The translations under genes were made by a program, and so were the position numbers. Below, piece after piece: positions 18,401-26,481 of a stretch of DNA of 64,000 bases. Source of the stretch: a virus; IMG/VR virus record IMGVR_UViG_3300047557_002769, positions 1-64,000 of that record; one strand, written 5' to 3'. Positions within the stretch are counted from its first letter, which is position 1; the number at the start of each line of letters is the position of its first letter. The notes under the pieces were generated by a model that saw only the letters and a program-made list of their open reading frames with translations, did not search any database and had not been told where the DNA came from.

Positions 18401-19706
18401 AAAGAATAGGACCAGTATATACTGAGGTGTATGCAAGCACGTAACCAGCGTAAACGTCACTGCTAACATTAATATAGCGAGGCTCACCCCCATACGTTTC
18501 TACATAAGACAGAACATATTCTGAAATATCTCTAGATTCATAGAGCTCTAAATTAACATAATTAACATTACTATAACTACTTGTAACTGCAGTATAATCA
18601 GTACCTATATTCTCGTAAATAATATCAGCGAACTTACCTTGATACTCAAGCTCATTAGTAATATATTGAGTAGTGGAAAACAACGTGCTGCTTTCATAAA
18701 CTGCAGCAATACCGGGCGCAGAGAACACGCCAATATCATTTACGTACGAGCTATTAGCATTATTATAGATCCCTGTACCGCCGTAATTAGTGCCTGAGTA
18801 GGATGAAGAAACAAAAGTATTTGTAGCACCAGTATAATCTAAGCTATAGCTAACGCTCTGTGTTCCAGCAATTCTTTGTCTTGTGTCGCGAACACTACCT
18901 ACATTTAACCAAGTACCTGTTGCAGGTGCTGTTGGGGCTAGTCTATAGGTACCAATACCCGTGTTAACAATCTTCTCGCGTATCTTTTTTGCAAATCTGC
19001 TTAACTCAATATCGTTAAGTCTTTGTAGTGTACCATCTCCATTAAATTTTAGAGGTCTATTTACACGTGGGATATCACCAGTTGAGTATAACTTTTTAAA
19101 TAAAAACTTGTTGCTGTTAGTTACTGTTGAGCTAAAAACATCGTCAATAGCACCTAGGTTCTGCCAGATGCCGTCATTAGGTACTTCGGATCTTAGAATA
19201 TACGAACCGGGGCCTTCCGAATCGATAAGGTATTGGTGTATTTCATCTACCAGTGCATCAATGCCTAATTTGATTGGAGCGGTATTAGAAAGATTAAGAA
19301 ATGCGACTTTAGGGGGTTCGGTACCAGTAGGTGTATTAAGATCCTGAAAAAATTGCTTTGCAATTATAGAGATAGATGCTGTAGAAGTTGTAGCAGACTC
19401 GTAGACAGCTGCCCCGGTATAATCTCTAGACACATCATAGAGAATAGATGTACTAGTATACCCCGTCGAGCCACTAACGTAAACACCTGTTCCAGAAATG
19501 ACCTCGTTAACGTTGCCTATTAGACTGGTGTCGTAAAAAGATCCAATAAAAGTTAAATTAGCTCCTGGGGTATCTGTTGTATAGATACTGCCTGGTCCAT
19601 CTTCTGAGGCAAATGCTTCTAGTACAACGTTTGCAAGTTCACTGAACTCAGCCTGAGTCATAGGCTGAACTGTTCCCTCGCCTCTGTATACGAGAGGGTA
19701 AGACAT
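15429..19706 (-). CDS. Tyr-Thr-Gly repeat virion protein B (1425 aa)
   Basis: Larger relative of the protein at 524-3379. Residues 1-285 contain three copies of a helix plus G-x-G-[ST]-Y/I ... P-x-x-G-x-W-x-x-x-G-x-x-x-D-[TV] module (ends near 60, 190 and 275). From about 290 to 1410 it consists of short aromatic-Thr-Gly units such as YTGPILYTAAGVSYASYTA and YTGPGAVYYTGDGTFNAVY. It ends EYILWRRIA. The composition is rich in Tyr, Thr, Ser, Gly and acidic residues and nearly free of Cys and His. It lies between the short fibre gene and the coiled-coil gene in the late minus-strand operon. A long fibrous virion protein is the best reading; binding partner unknown. Confidence 0.75.
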   Translation of the reverse strand: MSYPLVYRGEGTVQPMTQAEFSELANVVLEAFASEDGPGSIYTTDTPGANLTFIGSFYDTSLIGNVNEVISGTGVYVSGSTGYTSTSILYDVSRDYTGAAVYESATTSTASISIIAKQFFQDLNTPTGTEPPKVAFLNLSNTAPIKLGIDALVDEIHQYLIDSEGPGSYILRSEVPNDGIWQNLGAIDDVFSSTVTNSNKFLFKKLYSTGDIPRVNRPLKFNGDGTLQRLNDIELSRFAKKIREKIVNTGIGTYRLAPTAPATGTWLNVGSVRDTRQRIAGTQSVSYSLDYTGATNTFVSSSYSGTNYGGTGIYNNANSSYVNDIGVFSAPGIAAVYESSTLFSTTQYITNELEYQGKFADIIYENIGTDYTAVTSSYSNVNYVNLELYESRDISEYVLSYVETYGGEPRYINVSSDVYAGYVLAYTSVYTGPILYTAAGVSYASYTADPLTYSGPGSYTNPPATYTLESYTRNFYEGDVELSYEDSLPLYLGELYTLATVYVGASTSYQDNSTSSYTGGISYSDENIYNSGISSYASVSAFSTTTNYTTTYSLDNAYLSAEKDYLVGEFSSTLIFNEDPNSYNLAIYSTETYVRDPEASLYTGPGSYTDVADNVYSIEDSEVYSSIEEYSGLETQYTLSYETATPYTVGIDYVGASTSLYLGSVIENYQLSYSTVLTYTLSTEYLESTPYTLEPVYDTLYTGPTLTYTEEVGVAYAIFLQPLTYTGGDTVYVQEMVTPSEYYERNDDIYNAAVNTYTSPLSYISFITETLFSNAYSISYVGPGQYLNSVPSPATYMGEGTEEYYVTIYQDGYVGTFTRLYNTEDGGVYTQINPYYTGILGEYLLSSEYTGPSVDIFYSEQYTANELLYGGQLQYYNATYTTGAQYIKEIVYFLSEYINTFNQEYILSYEGPAIPAPAGPLTSFSAALYSEQYTNIFSGLPGYTAPEMYESVNFASTPTYTLGFAGPQDDEYLSEPEFYAQDFNRTYTTQYENIYTTVDYTGDEYALDIYTIEVPYTIDLLYDTSTGYVRDVGYGNPQYSTLNVDKNLYIGTGTVEYTREDLYAIDVVYTGLITYTGPTSSYTISADFYTGTIIKPTSYDVFGDLRSYVNATPLTSYTGSAPTAYDSFTPLYYTGPGAVYYTGDGTFNAVYDRILGFTNTLYNEEPIYTVAINYSLVINYTNDSVPDATDYSGPGFDTFAGAELLYSGEVFFIGPIQYTLTNEYTLGILYTSDTTFIPYTGLVVYYTSTELNYSTDYNAFYTTLLADYAGYNLSVFLSIPEPTLYTDVSYVTSYTALQYTQDKYDTTLEYSGQVIYTVADPEYTNTYTTSVEYVGPTGVIYTGDIEYTATVDFVADSYTGSEIDYINTTTFNESYTVSEAYNLLVNYTGNVDIVPTYTSEVAANEAVINNDVIDATEYILWRRIA

Positions 19707-20258
19707 TTAACCCCCCCAGATCACAACATTAGATTCATCTAGTATGCGCAGCACTCTACCGGTGCTATCTTGCAAACTGCTTGTTTTAAGAGTTGTGGAA
19801 TTTAATGTACCGTTAACTATTATGTTTGCCAGATTACTTGCAAATTTATCAAATGTAGCAATGCTTGTACCAGCAATATTAGCAACTATTGTACCGTTCG
19901 TTAATGCAGTTAGTGTAGTTGTGCCGTTAACAATGCGTGTTGAATCTACAGAAATACCAGATAGTAGCGAACCGTTACCTAGAAAATAGTTACCAGATAC
20001 ATTACCAGATACAGTAATGTTACCACCTGCTGTAATCTCAACCTGGTTAGTAGCTCTTCTATAAACTTCATTAAGCGCTAAGACGATACTATCTGTTTCA
20101 GTTGTAAGAAGCAGTTCAGCATCACCTACTAGATTGTTAAGTGTTGCAATACTAGATATATTATTAGCTGATTCGCTGTTTAAACTTGTGAAGTTATCAT
20201 CAACTTCCTGATTTGTCAGCGGTCTTGCTACTACGTTCCGTAGGGTTAAACTTGCCAT
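19707..20258 (-). CDS. Short tail-fibre or fibre-adaptor protein (183 aa)
   Basis: N-terminus MASLTLRNVVARPLTNQEVDDNFTSLN has the L-T-x-x-E-V-D-x-N-F-x-x-L-N signature common at the start of marine phage fibre proteins. A middle beta-rich segment (GGNITVSGNVSGNYFLGNGS) follows, then the C-terminus STGRVLRILDESNVVIWGG, which matches the end of the 961-aa fibre at 3379-6264. Lies directly downstream of a coiled-coil gene. Likely links to the long fibres or baseplate. Confidence 0.7.
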   Translation of the reverse strand: MASLTLRNVVARPLTNQEVDDNFTSLNSESANNISSIATLNNLVGDAELLLTTETDSIVLALNEVYRRATNQVEITAGGNITVSGNVSGNYFLGNGSLLSGISVDSTRIVNGTTTLTALTNGTIVANIAGTSIATFDKFASNLANIIVNGTLNSTTLKTSSLQDSTGRVLRILDESNVVIWGG

Positions 20259-20261
20259 TTT

Positions 20262-20477
20262 TTATTTCGTTAATAACTGTTTAAGCATCTGTTTAATCTC
20301 TGATACATCATTTTCTATTCTATCGATTCTACTACCATGAGTTAGTAGCTCAGTCATCATGCGCTTTTTGCGACGGTGCTCAAGCAGTGCTTGTTGATCA
20401 ACATTAAGCACTGCTTTTGACTCCATATCACGAACTAGATCTTTATGTTCTTGAACTTTAGCTAATATCTTAGTCAT
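20262..20477 (-). CDS. Small coiled-coil protein (71 aa)
   Basis: Helical and charged throughout: EHKDLVRDMESKAVLNVDQQ, then ALLEHRRKKRMM and a C-terminal heptad stretch IDRIENDVSEIKQMLKQLL. No known family identified. Start overlaps the stop of the 2001-aa structural gene by 8 bases (translational coupling), so it is expressed with baseplate and fibre genes and may help assemble one of them. Confidence 0.6.
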   Translation of the reverse strand: MTKILAKVQEHKDLVRDMESKAVLNVDQQALLEHRRKKRMMTELLTHGSRIDRIENDVSEIKQMLKQLLTK

Positions 20478-23400
20478 CTAGCGCAATAACTCTCAAGTCT
20501 CTAATCTGTGGAACTTTTGTAGTGTCAGATGATAGCATAACAATCTTAATAGCGAACGTCTTAAATCTATCACCATTAGCAAGTGCAGTATCAGTAGATG
20601 TTTTATATTTATACTCTACCCAGCCCGTTTCAGATGGTGTGCCAGCTGACTCAACAACCATTTCTTGCCATTCATTATCTTCAAAGAACGGATCATAGAC
20701 AGACGCGACTTTATAGTACACTTTAATGCTGGTGCTGGTTGGTAGATTGGCGAGCAGATAGGCCTTAAGATCCAGTGATTCGAAGCCCGGGGCTAGAGTT
20801 ACCTTACGGTTGATATACCTAGCTACCGCATTACCAGAATTAGCTAATGTTTCATTTGTTGAATCATTGTTAACAATGTTTTGGACTAAAACACTTGAAA
20901 GTCTATTAAGGTCGACTACAGGAGAAATATCTCTATTTTCAGTAGACATTACTACCTGCATTTGTAAATCAGATGGGTTGGTGCTTCTTACATGTTTACG
21001 CTCATCTAATGAGACATTTGAACCAGCTTGATATCTAACAAAGCTATCGGCATTGTTAGAGGTATCGGTAGTTTTGTAATAATATTCAATATTGGTCGCA
21101 GCAAAGTCAACCGTTTCACCTGATGCGTAGAATACATCGAATGGCACTGTACCATAGCCAGAAGGGATATCGGTATCCAGCGTTACAACAGCTGGTGTAT
21201 CAGTTTCAAATACACACTTGTTCAATTTAAATTGAATATCTTCTTCTTGAATCGGTGTCCAGGTGGATGCGTTTTGAGATTTAAACATCGAACCAATAGC
21301 AGGCTGTGTTGTAATTCTCTTAGTTACATCTGCTAACAGATTATCCCCGATTCGCGCAGTAAAAATTTCATACTCTGTAGTGTTGCAAAGTACTACAAAA
21401 GAATACTCACCTGGTGCGAGATACACAGGCGCATCAAATTTAAAATTAGTTGCTTCGGTTCCTGTAGTTGATATTGTAATATCATCAGGTGAAAGTACTG
21501 ATGTTGCAAACGGGAGTACGTCAACCGAAGAAGGATACCCGTTTACCGTAGGCCTGATCTGCACAGTAACCGGTAAAGTACTGGACTTAGATCGGAAATA
21601 CAGATCTAACGAATCAACAAACACACCATTTGGATACTGTTCTGCATCGACAAAAAAGGTCTGCGCAACTGGATCACTAAAACCTGGGGTTAAATCTCTA
21701 AAAATAGTAATCCTGCCCGATGCGCTGGCAGTAATACCCGATGATACAGTTCGCGCTGAATCAGTGTATAAGGTAACAGTACCGGAAATACGAATTGTAT
21801 AACTACCACCCCTGTTTGCTGGTACAAGAGCGTTAATTTGTGGTACCGCAGCTAAGGTTGTACTCCAGTCAGGTGCACCAGTTATTGATGAAAATGTAGC
21901 GTCGACACTGCTACTCGTGAGGGTTACACCTGCAATCGCAGCGCCTGTTGCATTATCAGTTACACTATCAATTGTAAGACCGGATATTCTTGCAAACCTT
22001 GGTGATGTTATATTACCAAAGATTAGTCGTCTCACAGTAAGCAGTGTGCTGACGGCTAAAGGTGTTAGTGCTATATTAACCGGCGGTCTGGCGCCACTCT
22101 CTCGAACGACAATAGTTCTATCTTGAATTTGTAGCCACACCGAACCGGAAACCGTAGGCGTCGGAGCAATGTTTGATGTTGGGCATACACCCGTAAAGCT
22201 CCATGCTGTTCCAGATATAGGCGCATCAACAATCAGTGTAGCAGTCGAAGGGGAGGCGAGTGTCTTATTAAATCTTAGTTGGCCTGAACCTGAACCCACG
22301 ACATCAGGGAATCCTAGAGCTCTCAGACGGCTGTTAAATGATGAGCTGCCAACAAAACCAGTTGTATATTCTTGACCATTCCAAATAATGGTGTAACGAT
22401 CTGGCACTGAGAATGCATTATAGTTAATACCACATGAACCGATATCTGAGCCGAAATTAAGCGTGAAGGTCTGACGGCCTACTCTACCGTTACCGTTTAC
22501 AGCCTGTCCACAATTGATACTTTGTGGTAGTGGTGGAGCTGGCGGCGGTGGTGGTGTAATATCAACGGTATTAGTCTGTGTACCTACCACGGCGGTAGAT
22601 TGTGTTGTCGTTGTTCGCCCTGCACCAATTTCAAGCACAGGGTTAATTGAAACGGACGCAACACGGGTTGCTACGATTGTCCTTTCCGTAGACTGTGACA
22701 TACCCTGAGCAACATACTTAGCAGCTGCCGCAGTGGTTGCTGCTGCACCTGGGGCGTCGTAAAGTTTAAATTCGCGCTCACCGGTTCTGAATCTTACATC
22801 TTCCGTGTTAGGTATAACGAATGCGCCTGCAATGTCACCAAGCTCGTTTGTCTTAAGTATTACATTACCGGAAATAGTACCAGTGTCAGTGGAGTAAATA
22901 ACCGTATTAGCTGTCGCCGTACCAATAGAGCTGCCTGACTCACTAAGAAAAGTAACAGCATTTCCCCCATAAATCAGACCTTCCCGCATGCTTACAAATA
23001 CACGGTCTGGTCTTGACATAATAATTCTGCCGCTAACAGACGCATTTGATGTTAACCGAATAGTCTTCGCGGTACTAGGAATCGTACCGGTAATAGTTAT
23101 TTGGGTAGCTGGCACGCAGTACTGTGTTACATCTATTCCATCAAAAGAAGCATTTAATGTAGTTGATGGCTTAAGGCTTTTTGCAGAAAAGTCTACAATT
23201 TTTGTTCTAATGAACGGTACTATAGACGTATCAACAATTCGCGTACCTATATCTCTGGTTATAGTGCGTGTAGCGCCAGTGGAAATTTCAGCACCGACTC
23301 TAGCAACAGTTTGATTAACTGTTGTAGTGGTTGTGTTAGTAGTAGTAGTGGTGGTGGTTTGTAAAGTTCTGCCTGCTACAGTTTGCGTTCCTACAGTTGT

Positions 23401-26400
23401 TGAAGTAGAAAGAGCATTTGTAACCTGTGGTGTGCCGTTTACAATGGTCTGCCAATCGTTCCATCTAACACCAGAAGCGGCTGGGTTGGTTACACTCGGT
23501 ACCAGCTGAGTAAAGACGTCATTCTCACCGTTAAGGTTAACTACAACATCAGGCTTAGTGTAAGTATCAACCCATGTATCTGTTGCGGGATTAAGAGTTA
23601 CAACACCATTCCAGTTGAATACAAAATAAGGGTTAAGGTTTACCCATGTAGATGCAAGAGGCTGATTTAAGAACGTCTCGGTAGTATAATCAAGCGTGAT
23701 AAGGTCATCTCTCTTTATGTAACCAGAACCGCTGTTCAACTTAAAGTTAAAGGATTGTGAAGAGAATCTTGGTCTTAAAACACGGTTTTCATAATCAATA
23801 GAACACTCATACTTAGGATTAGAAACATCCCCAACAGAATGCCCTGCAAACGAATCGACAACAATACCGTTCTTAAATCTGTCGAGCGTAGTTCCTGGAT
23901 CTACAATACTTTCGTCTTTTGCGGTCTTTTCTAATAAAGAAAGGGCTGTATAATACTCAAGTTTTTCAATACGTCGCTCAATACGGCCGATATCTCTCAT
24001 TGTATAACGTCTGTTATCGATGTATTGGAATGTGACGTCGTTAACAGTAGCAGTGTATGGTGCAATATCAATTAGATATAAAGACATTGCATCAGCAACG
24101 TCCAGCGGCACAACAGGAAACTCATCCGCGACACCATCAACTACTGTTAGCTTACGTTCCTTCGTTAACACTAGTCTTGCTTTGCGGCCTATGTAGTTAA
24201 AAAAGTCAGTTGTAATTCTTGTACCAGGTGCGCCAAAAGAACCAGATGAATATGCGGTAGCCCCGTCGTTTTGTCTGGGTCTAAAATCAAAACTATCACG
24301 TAAATTGTAAGTACGACCGGTTGAAGATGCAAAGATCGGAATATCTGTATATTCTATACCTGAGTTTGTATAAGAATCAACAGTAAGTACACCCTCACCG
24401 GTGTGGGTGAAGTAATCGAAATTAAATGTAACGTTAGCAATATTACCAGTATTAGCAGCGTAAATAGTTGCTGCAACATTGCTGTAATTGAATGCAGGAG
24501 AAACGTAGCCGGTTTTTAATGTAACAGAGCCATGATCATACGATATATCAGTTTGACCGTTATCAAGATCATAATAGTCTGAATAAGAAAAGACATTTGC
24601 CTGATCATCATATACTAGTACGGACGTCAGTGTGAAGATATCTGACTTGTCTAACGAAGATGTTTGAATTAAGTTAGCCCAATGTGCAATATTAGCCCCA
24701 CCAGTAATAACTTTTGTACCGCTGGTAAGGGTCTTAGTTTTAAAGGTCGGGCTTACAACAACAGTAGGTGCAGTAATAGATGCAACGAATGTTGAGTTAT
24801 CGCTGTAGCCACCGGTATAAGAAATGTTAATGCTGGTGCCTGAAACGTATTCTATCTCTAGGTCGCTTGGCTCTAATCTTAAACCAACAGGTATAGTTCC
24901 AGACAATACCGACGTGACAGTGACAATATAGGTGTTTTCTGCAAGCCCGGCATCAAATTGATGCGGTGAAGAAATATTAATAGGACCAGCGAATGCCAGT
25001 ACTGTATTAGATGTGAAAGTTACATCGCTAATAACTTTCAGTGATTCATAAGAGGTTTCAGAAGCTATAATATTTGCAACATACTGCTTAGGTAGCTCAG
25101 TAATATAAGCTAAATTTTCAGCAGTGGTTAGTGTTACAGTATTTGCACTATAGCTACTTAAATTAACATTTGAAACGAAAGCGCCTGCTAATACGTTTGT
25201 ACCTACTGCAACTGTACGAAGCGTCGCTATTGCATTAGCACCAATCTGTACATCGTCAATGTACAGCTTAAAAATGGTGTTAGAGCCAACAGTTGAATCG
25301 TAATCAATGTGTTTAATTCTAGCAGTTCCAATAATGTTTGCTGCAGAAAGATTTATGTTATTATAAAGATTAGCGACCGGGTTAGCGGTATAATCAACAG
25401 CGCCGTTAGGATTTTGAATATATACGAATTGCCCGTAATCAATGGTAATTGGAAATTCGTTGTTGAGAATAGCCGTTCTTGCTTTGCTCAGATCGAGATA
25501 GGTTGGCGCAATAGTTTCGAATTCATAACCGCGGACATAAGCCTTACCGGGTTCGACTCTTAGAGAAAGTAGCGTATTATCACCGTTAACATGCGGTTCA
25601 ACCTTTAAACCAAATGATTTAACAGTGTAATCACCAGACTCATCATAGGTTCTTCTTGCAAGTGTATTTTCTAGTTCTGAATAGATAGGCACCTGGTTAA
25701 CGTAAACCGCTGTACCATATACATATCTTGCTAGCTCAATGAAGTTCTCCGATGTGTTATCAGCAGCTTCGTCTGATGGTGTATAGTCGAAAGAGGTTAG
25801 GGTTAGTGTTATACTGTAGCGATTTGCGCCTGGTGCAGAGAAATTAAATGTGCCTCTAGCAGGGTCCAGTAAGGTCTCATCGTCTGATGTAGAAACGATA
25901 TCTTCAGTTATTTGAAGCCCAACTCTAGCAGTCGCTGATGTGTCATCAGTACCAATAATGGTAGTTTGCTTCTCGCAAAATACAAAGAAACCATTCACGT
26001 AATATACAGAGTCACCTATTGAAAAAGCAGTAGCAGTACCGGTAAAACTTGTTTCATCAACTAGTGTAAATGTATCTACACTGTTAGCAATATTTTCGTT
26101 TTGCTGAAATGGAATACCGTTAGTATATGTGAAATATATCTTGGATATATTATCTTCTATGTTGTTAGACACAGCAACAACATAGGCTTTTGCACCGGAT
26201 GTGCCGCCGGTAATTTCTGTATTAAGAAATACACTAACGTCAGTAGACAGAACTTTAACATAGTTAACCGATGCTGTGGAAATACCACCAGGGATAACTA
26301 CAGAACCATCCTTAAAGATATGATTACCAAACTTAGAGATCTGATTCTGAAGCAGAGTTTGAAGCTGTGTAAGCTCGCGTGCCTGCACAGCGTAACCAGG

Positions 26401-26475
26401 TCTGAATAAGATCTTATAGAACCCTTTGCGTTCATCAAAGTCATCGTGATAAGGGGAAACGTTTAGATCGATCAT
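20470..26475 (-). CDS. Giant DUF4815-type virion structural protein (2001 aa)
   Basis: Starts MIDLNVSPYHDDFDERKGFY, then KILFRPGYAVQARELTQLQT and FGNHIFKDGSVVIPGG, the hallmark of DUF4815 structural proteins in marine T4-like phages. Residues up to about 900 are the conserved core (GVADEFPVVPLDVADAMSLY; RIERRIEKLEYYTALSLLEK). A Pro-rich hinge (DITPPPPPAPPLP) near 1290 is followed by beta-sandwich repeats. A C-terminal domain from about 1590 reads DPVAQTFFVDAEQYPNGVFV with QIRPTVNGYPS. It is next to gp8 in the position of T4 gp9/gp10 and probably connects fibres to the baseplate. The domain name is known; the exact role is inferred. Confidence 0.75.
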   Translation of the reverse strand: MIDLNVSPYHDDFDERKGFYKILFRPGYAVQARELTQLQTLLQNQISKFGNHIFKDGSVVIPGGISTASVNYVKVLSTDVSVFLNTEITGGTSGAKAYVVAVSNNIEDNISKIYFTYTNGIPFQQNENIANSVDTFTLVDETSFTGTATAFSIGDSVYYVNGFFVFCEKQTTIIGTDDTSATARVGLQITEDIVSTSDDETLLDPARGTFNFSAPGANRYSITLTLTSFDYTPSDEAADNTSENFIELARYVYGTAVYVNQVPIYSELENTLARRTYDESGDYTVKSFGLKVEPHVNGDNTLLSLRVEPGKAYVRGYEFETIAPTYLDLSKARTAILNNEFPITIDYGQFVYIQNPNGAVDYTANPVANLYNNINLSAANIIGTARIKHIDYDSTVGSNTIFKLYIDDVQIGANAIATLRTVAVGTNVLAGAFVSNVNLSSYSANTVTLTTAENLAYITELPKQYVANIIASETSYESLKVISDVTFTSNTVLAFAGPINISSPHQFDAGLAENTYIVTVTSVLSGTIPVGLRLEPSDLEIEYVSGTSINISYTGGYSDNSTFVASITAPTVVVSPTFKTKTLTSGTKVITGGANIAHWANLIQTSSLDKSDIFTLTSVLVYDDQANVFSYSDYYDLDNGQTDISYDHGSVTLKTGYVSPAFNYSNVAATIYAANTGNIANVTFNFDYFTHTGEGVLTVDSYTNSGIEYTDIPIFASSTGRTYNLRDSFDFRPRQNDGATAYSSGSFGAPGTRITTDFFNYIGRKARLVLTKERKLTVVDGVADEFPVVPLDVADAMSLYLIDIAPYTATVNDVTFQYIDNRRYTMRDIGRIERRIEKLEYYTALSLLEKTAKDESIVDPGTTLDRFKNGIVVDSFAGHSVGDVSNPKYECSIDYENRVLRPRFSSQSFNFKLNSGSGYIKRDDLITLDYTTETFLNQPLASTWVNLNPYFVFNWNGVVTLNPATDTWVDTYTKPDVVVNLNGENDVFTQLVPSVTNPAASGVRWNDWQTIVNGTPQVTNALSTSTTVGTQTVAGRTLQTTTTTTTNTTTTTVNQTVARVGAEISTGATRTITRDIGTRIVDTSIVPFIRTKIVDFSAKSLKPSTTLNASFDGIDVTQYCVPATQITITGTIPSTAKTIRLTSNASVSGRIIMSRPDRVFVSMREGLIYGGNAVTFLSESGSSIGTATANTVIYSTDTGTISGNVILKTNELGDIAGAFVIPNTEDVRFRTGEREFKLYDAPGAAATTAAAAKYVAQGMSQSTERTIVATRVASVSINPVLEIGAGRTTTTQSTAVVGTQTNTVDITPPPPPAPPLPQSINCGQAVNGNGRVGRQTFTLNFGSDIGSCGINYNAFSVPDRYTIIWNGQEYTTGFVGSSSFNSRLRALGFPDVVGSGSGQLRFNKTLASPSTATLIVDAPISGTAWSFTGVCPTSNIAPTPTVSGSVWLQIQDRTIVVRESGARPPVNIALTPLAVSTLLTVRRLIFGNITSPRFARISGLTIDSVTDNATGAAIAGVTLTSSSVDATFSSITGAPDWSTTLAAVPQINALVPANRGGSYTIRISGTVTLYTDSARTVSSGITASASGRITIFRDLTPGFSDPVAQTFFVDAEQYPNGVFVDSLDLYFRSKSSTLPVTVQIRPTVNGYPSSVDVLPFATSVLSPDDITISTTGTEATNFKFDAPVYLAPGEYSFVVLCNTTEYEIFTARIGDNLLADVTKRITTQPAIGSMFKSQNASTWTPIQEEDIQFKLNKCVFETDTPAVVTLDTDIPSGYGTVPFDVFYASGETVDFAATNIEYYYKTTDTSNNADSFVRYQAGSNVSLDERKHVRSTNPSDLQMQVVMSTENRDISPVVDLNRLSSVLVQNIVNNDSTNETLANSGNAVARYINRKVTLAPGFESLDLKAYLLANLPTSTSIKVYYKVASVYDPFFEDNEWQEMVVESAGTPSETGWVEYKYKTSTDTALANGDRFKTFAIKIVMLSSDTTKVPQIRDLRVIALDD

Positions 26476-26481
26476 ATCTTT

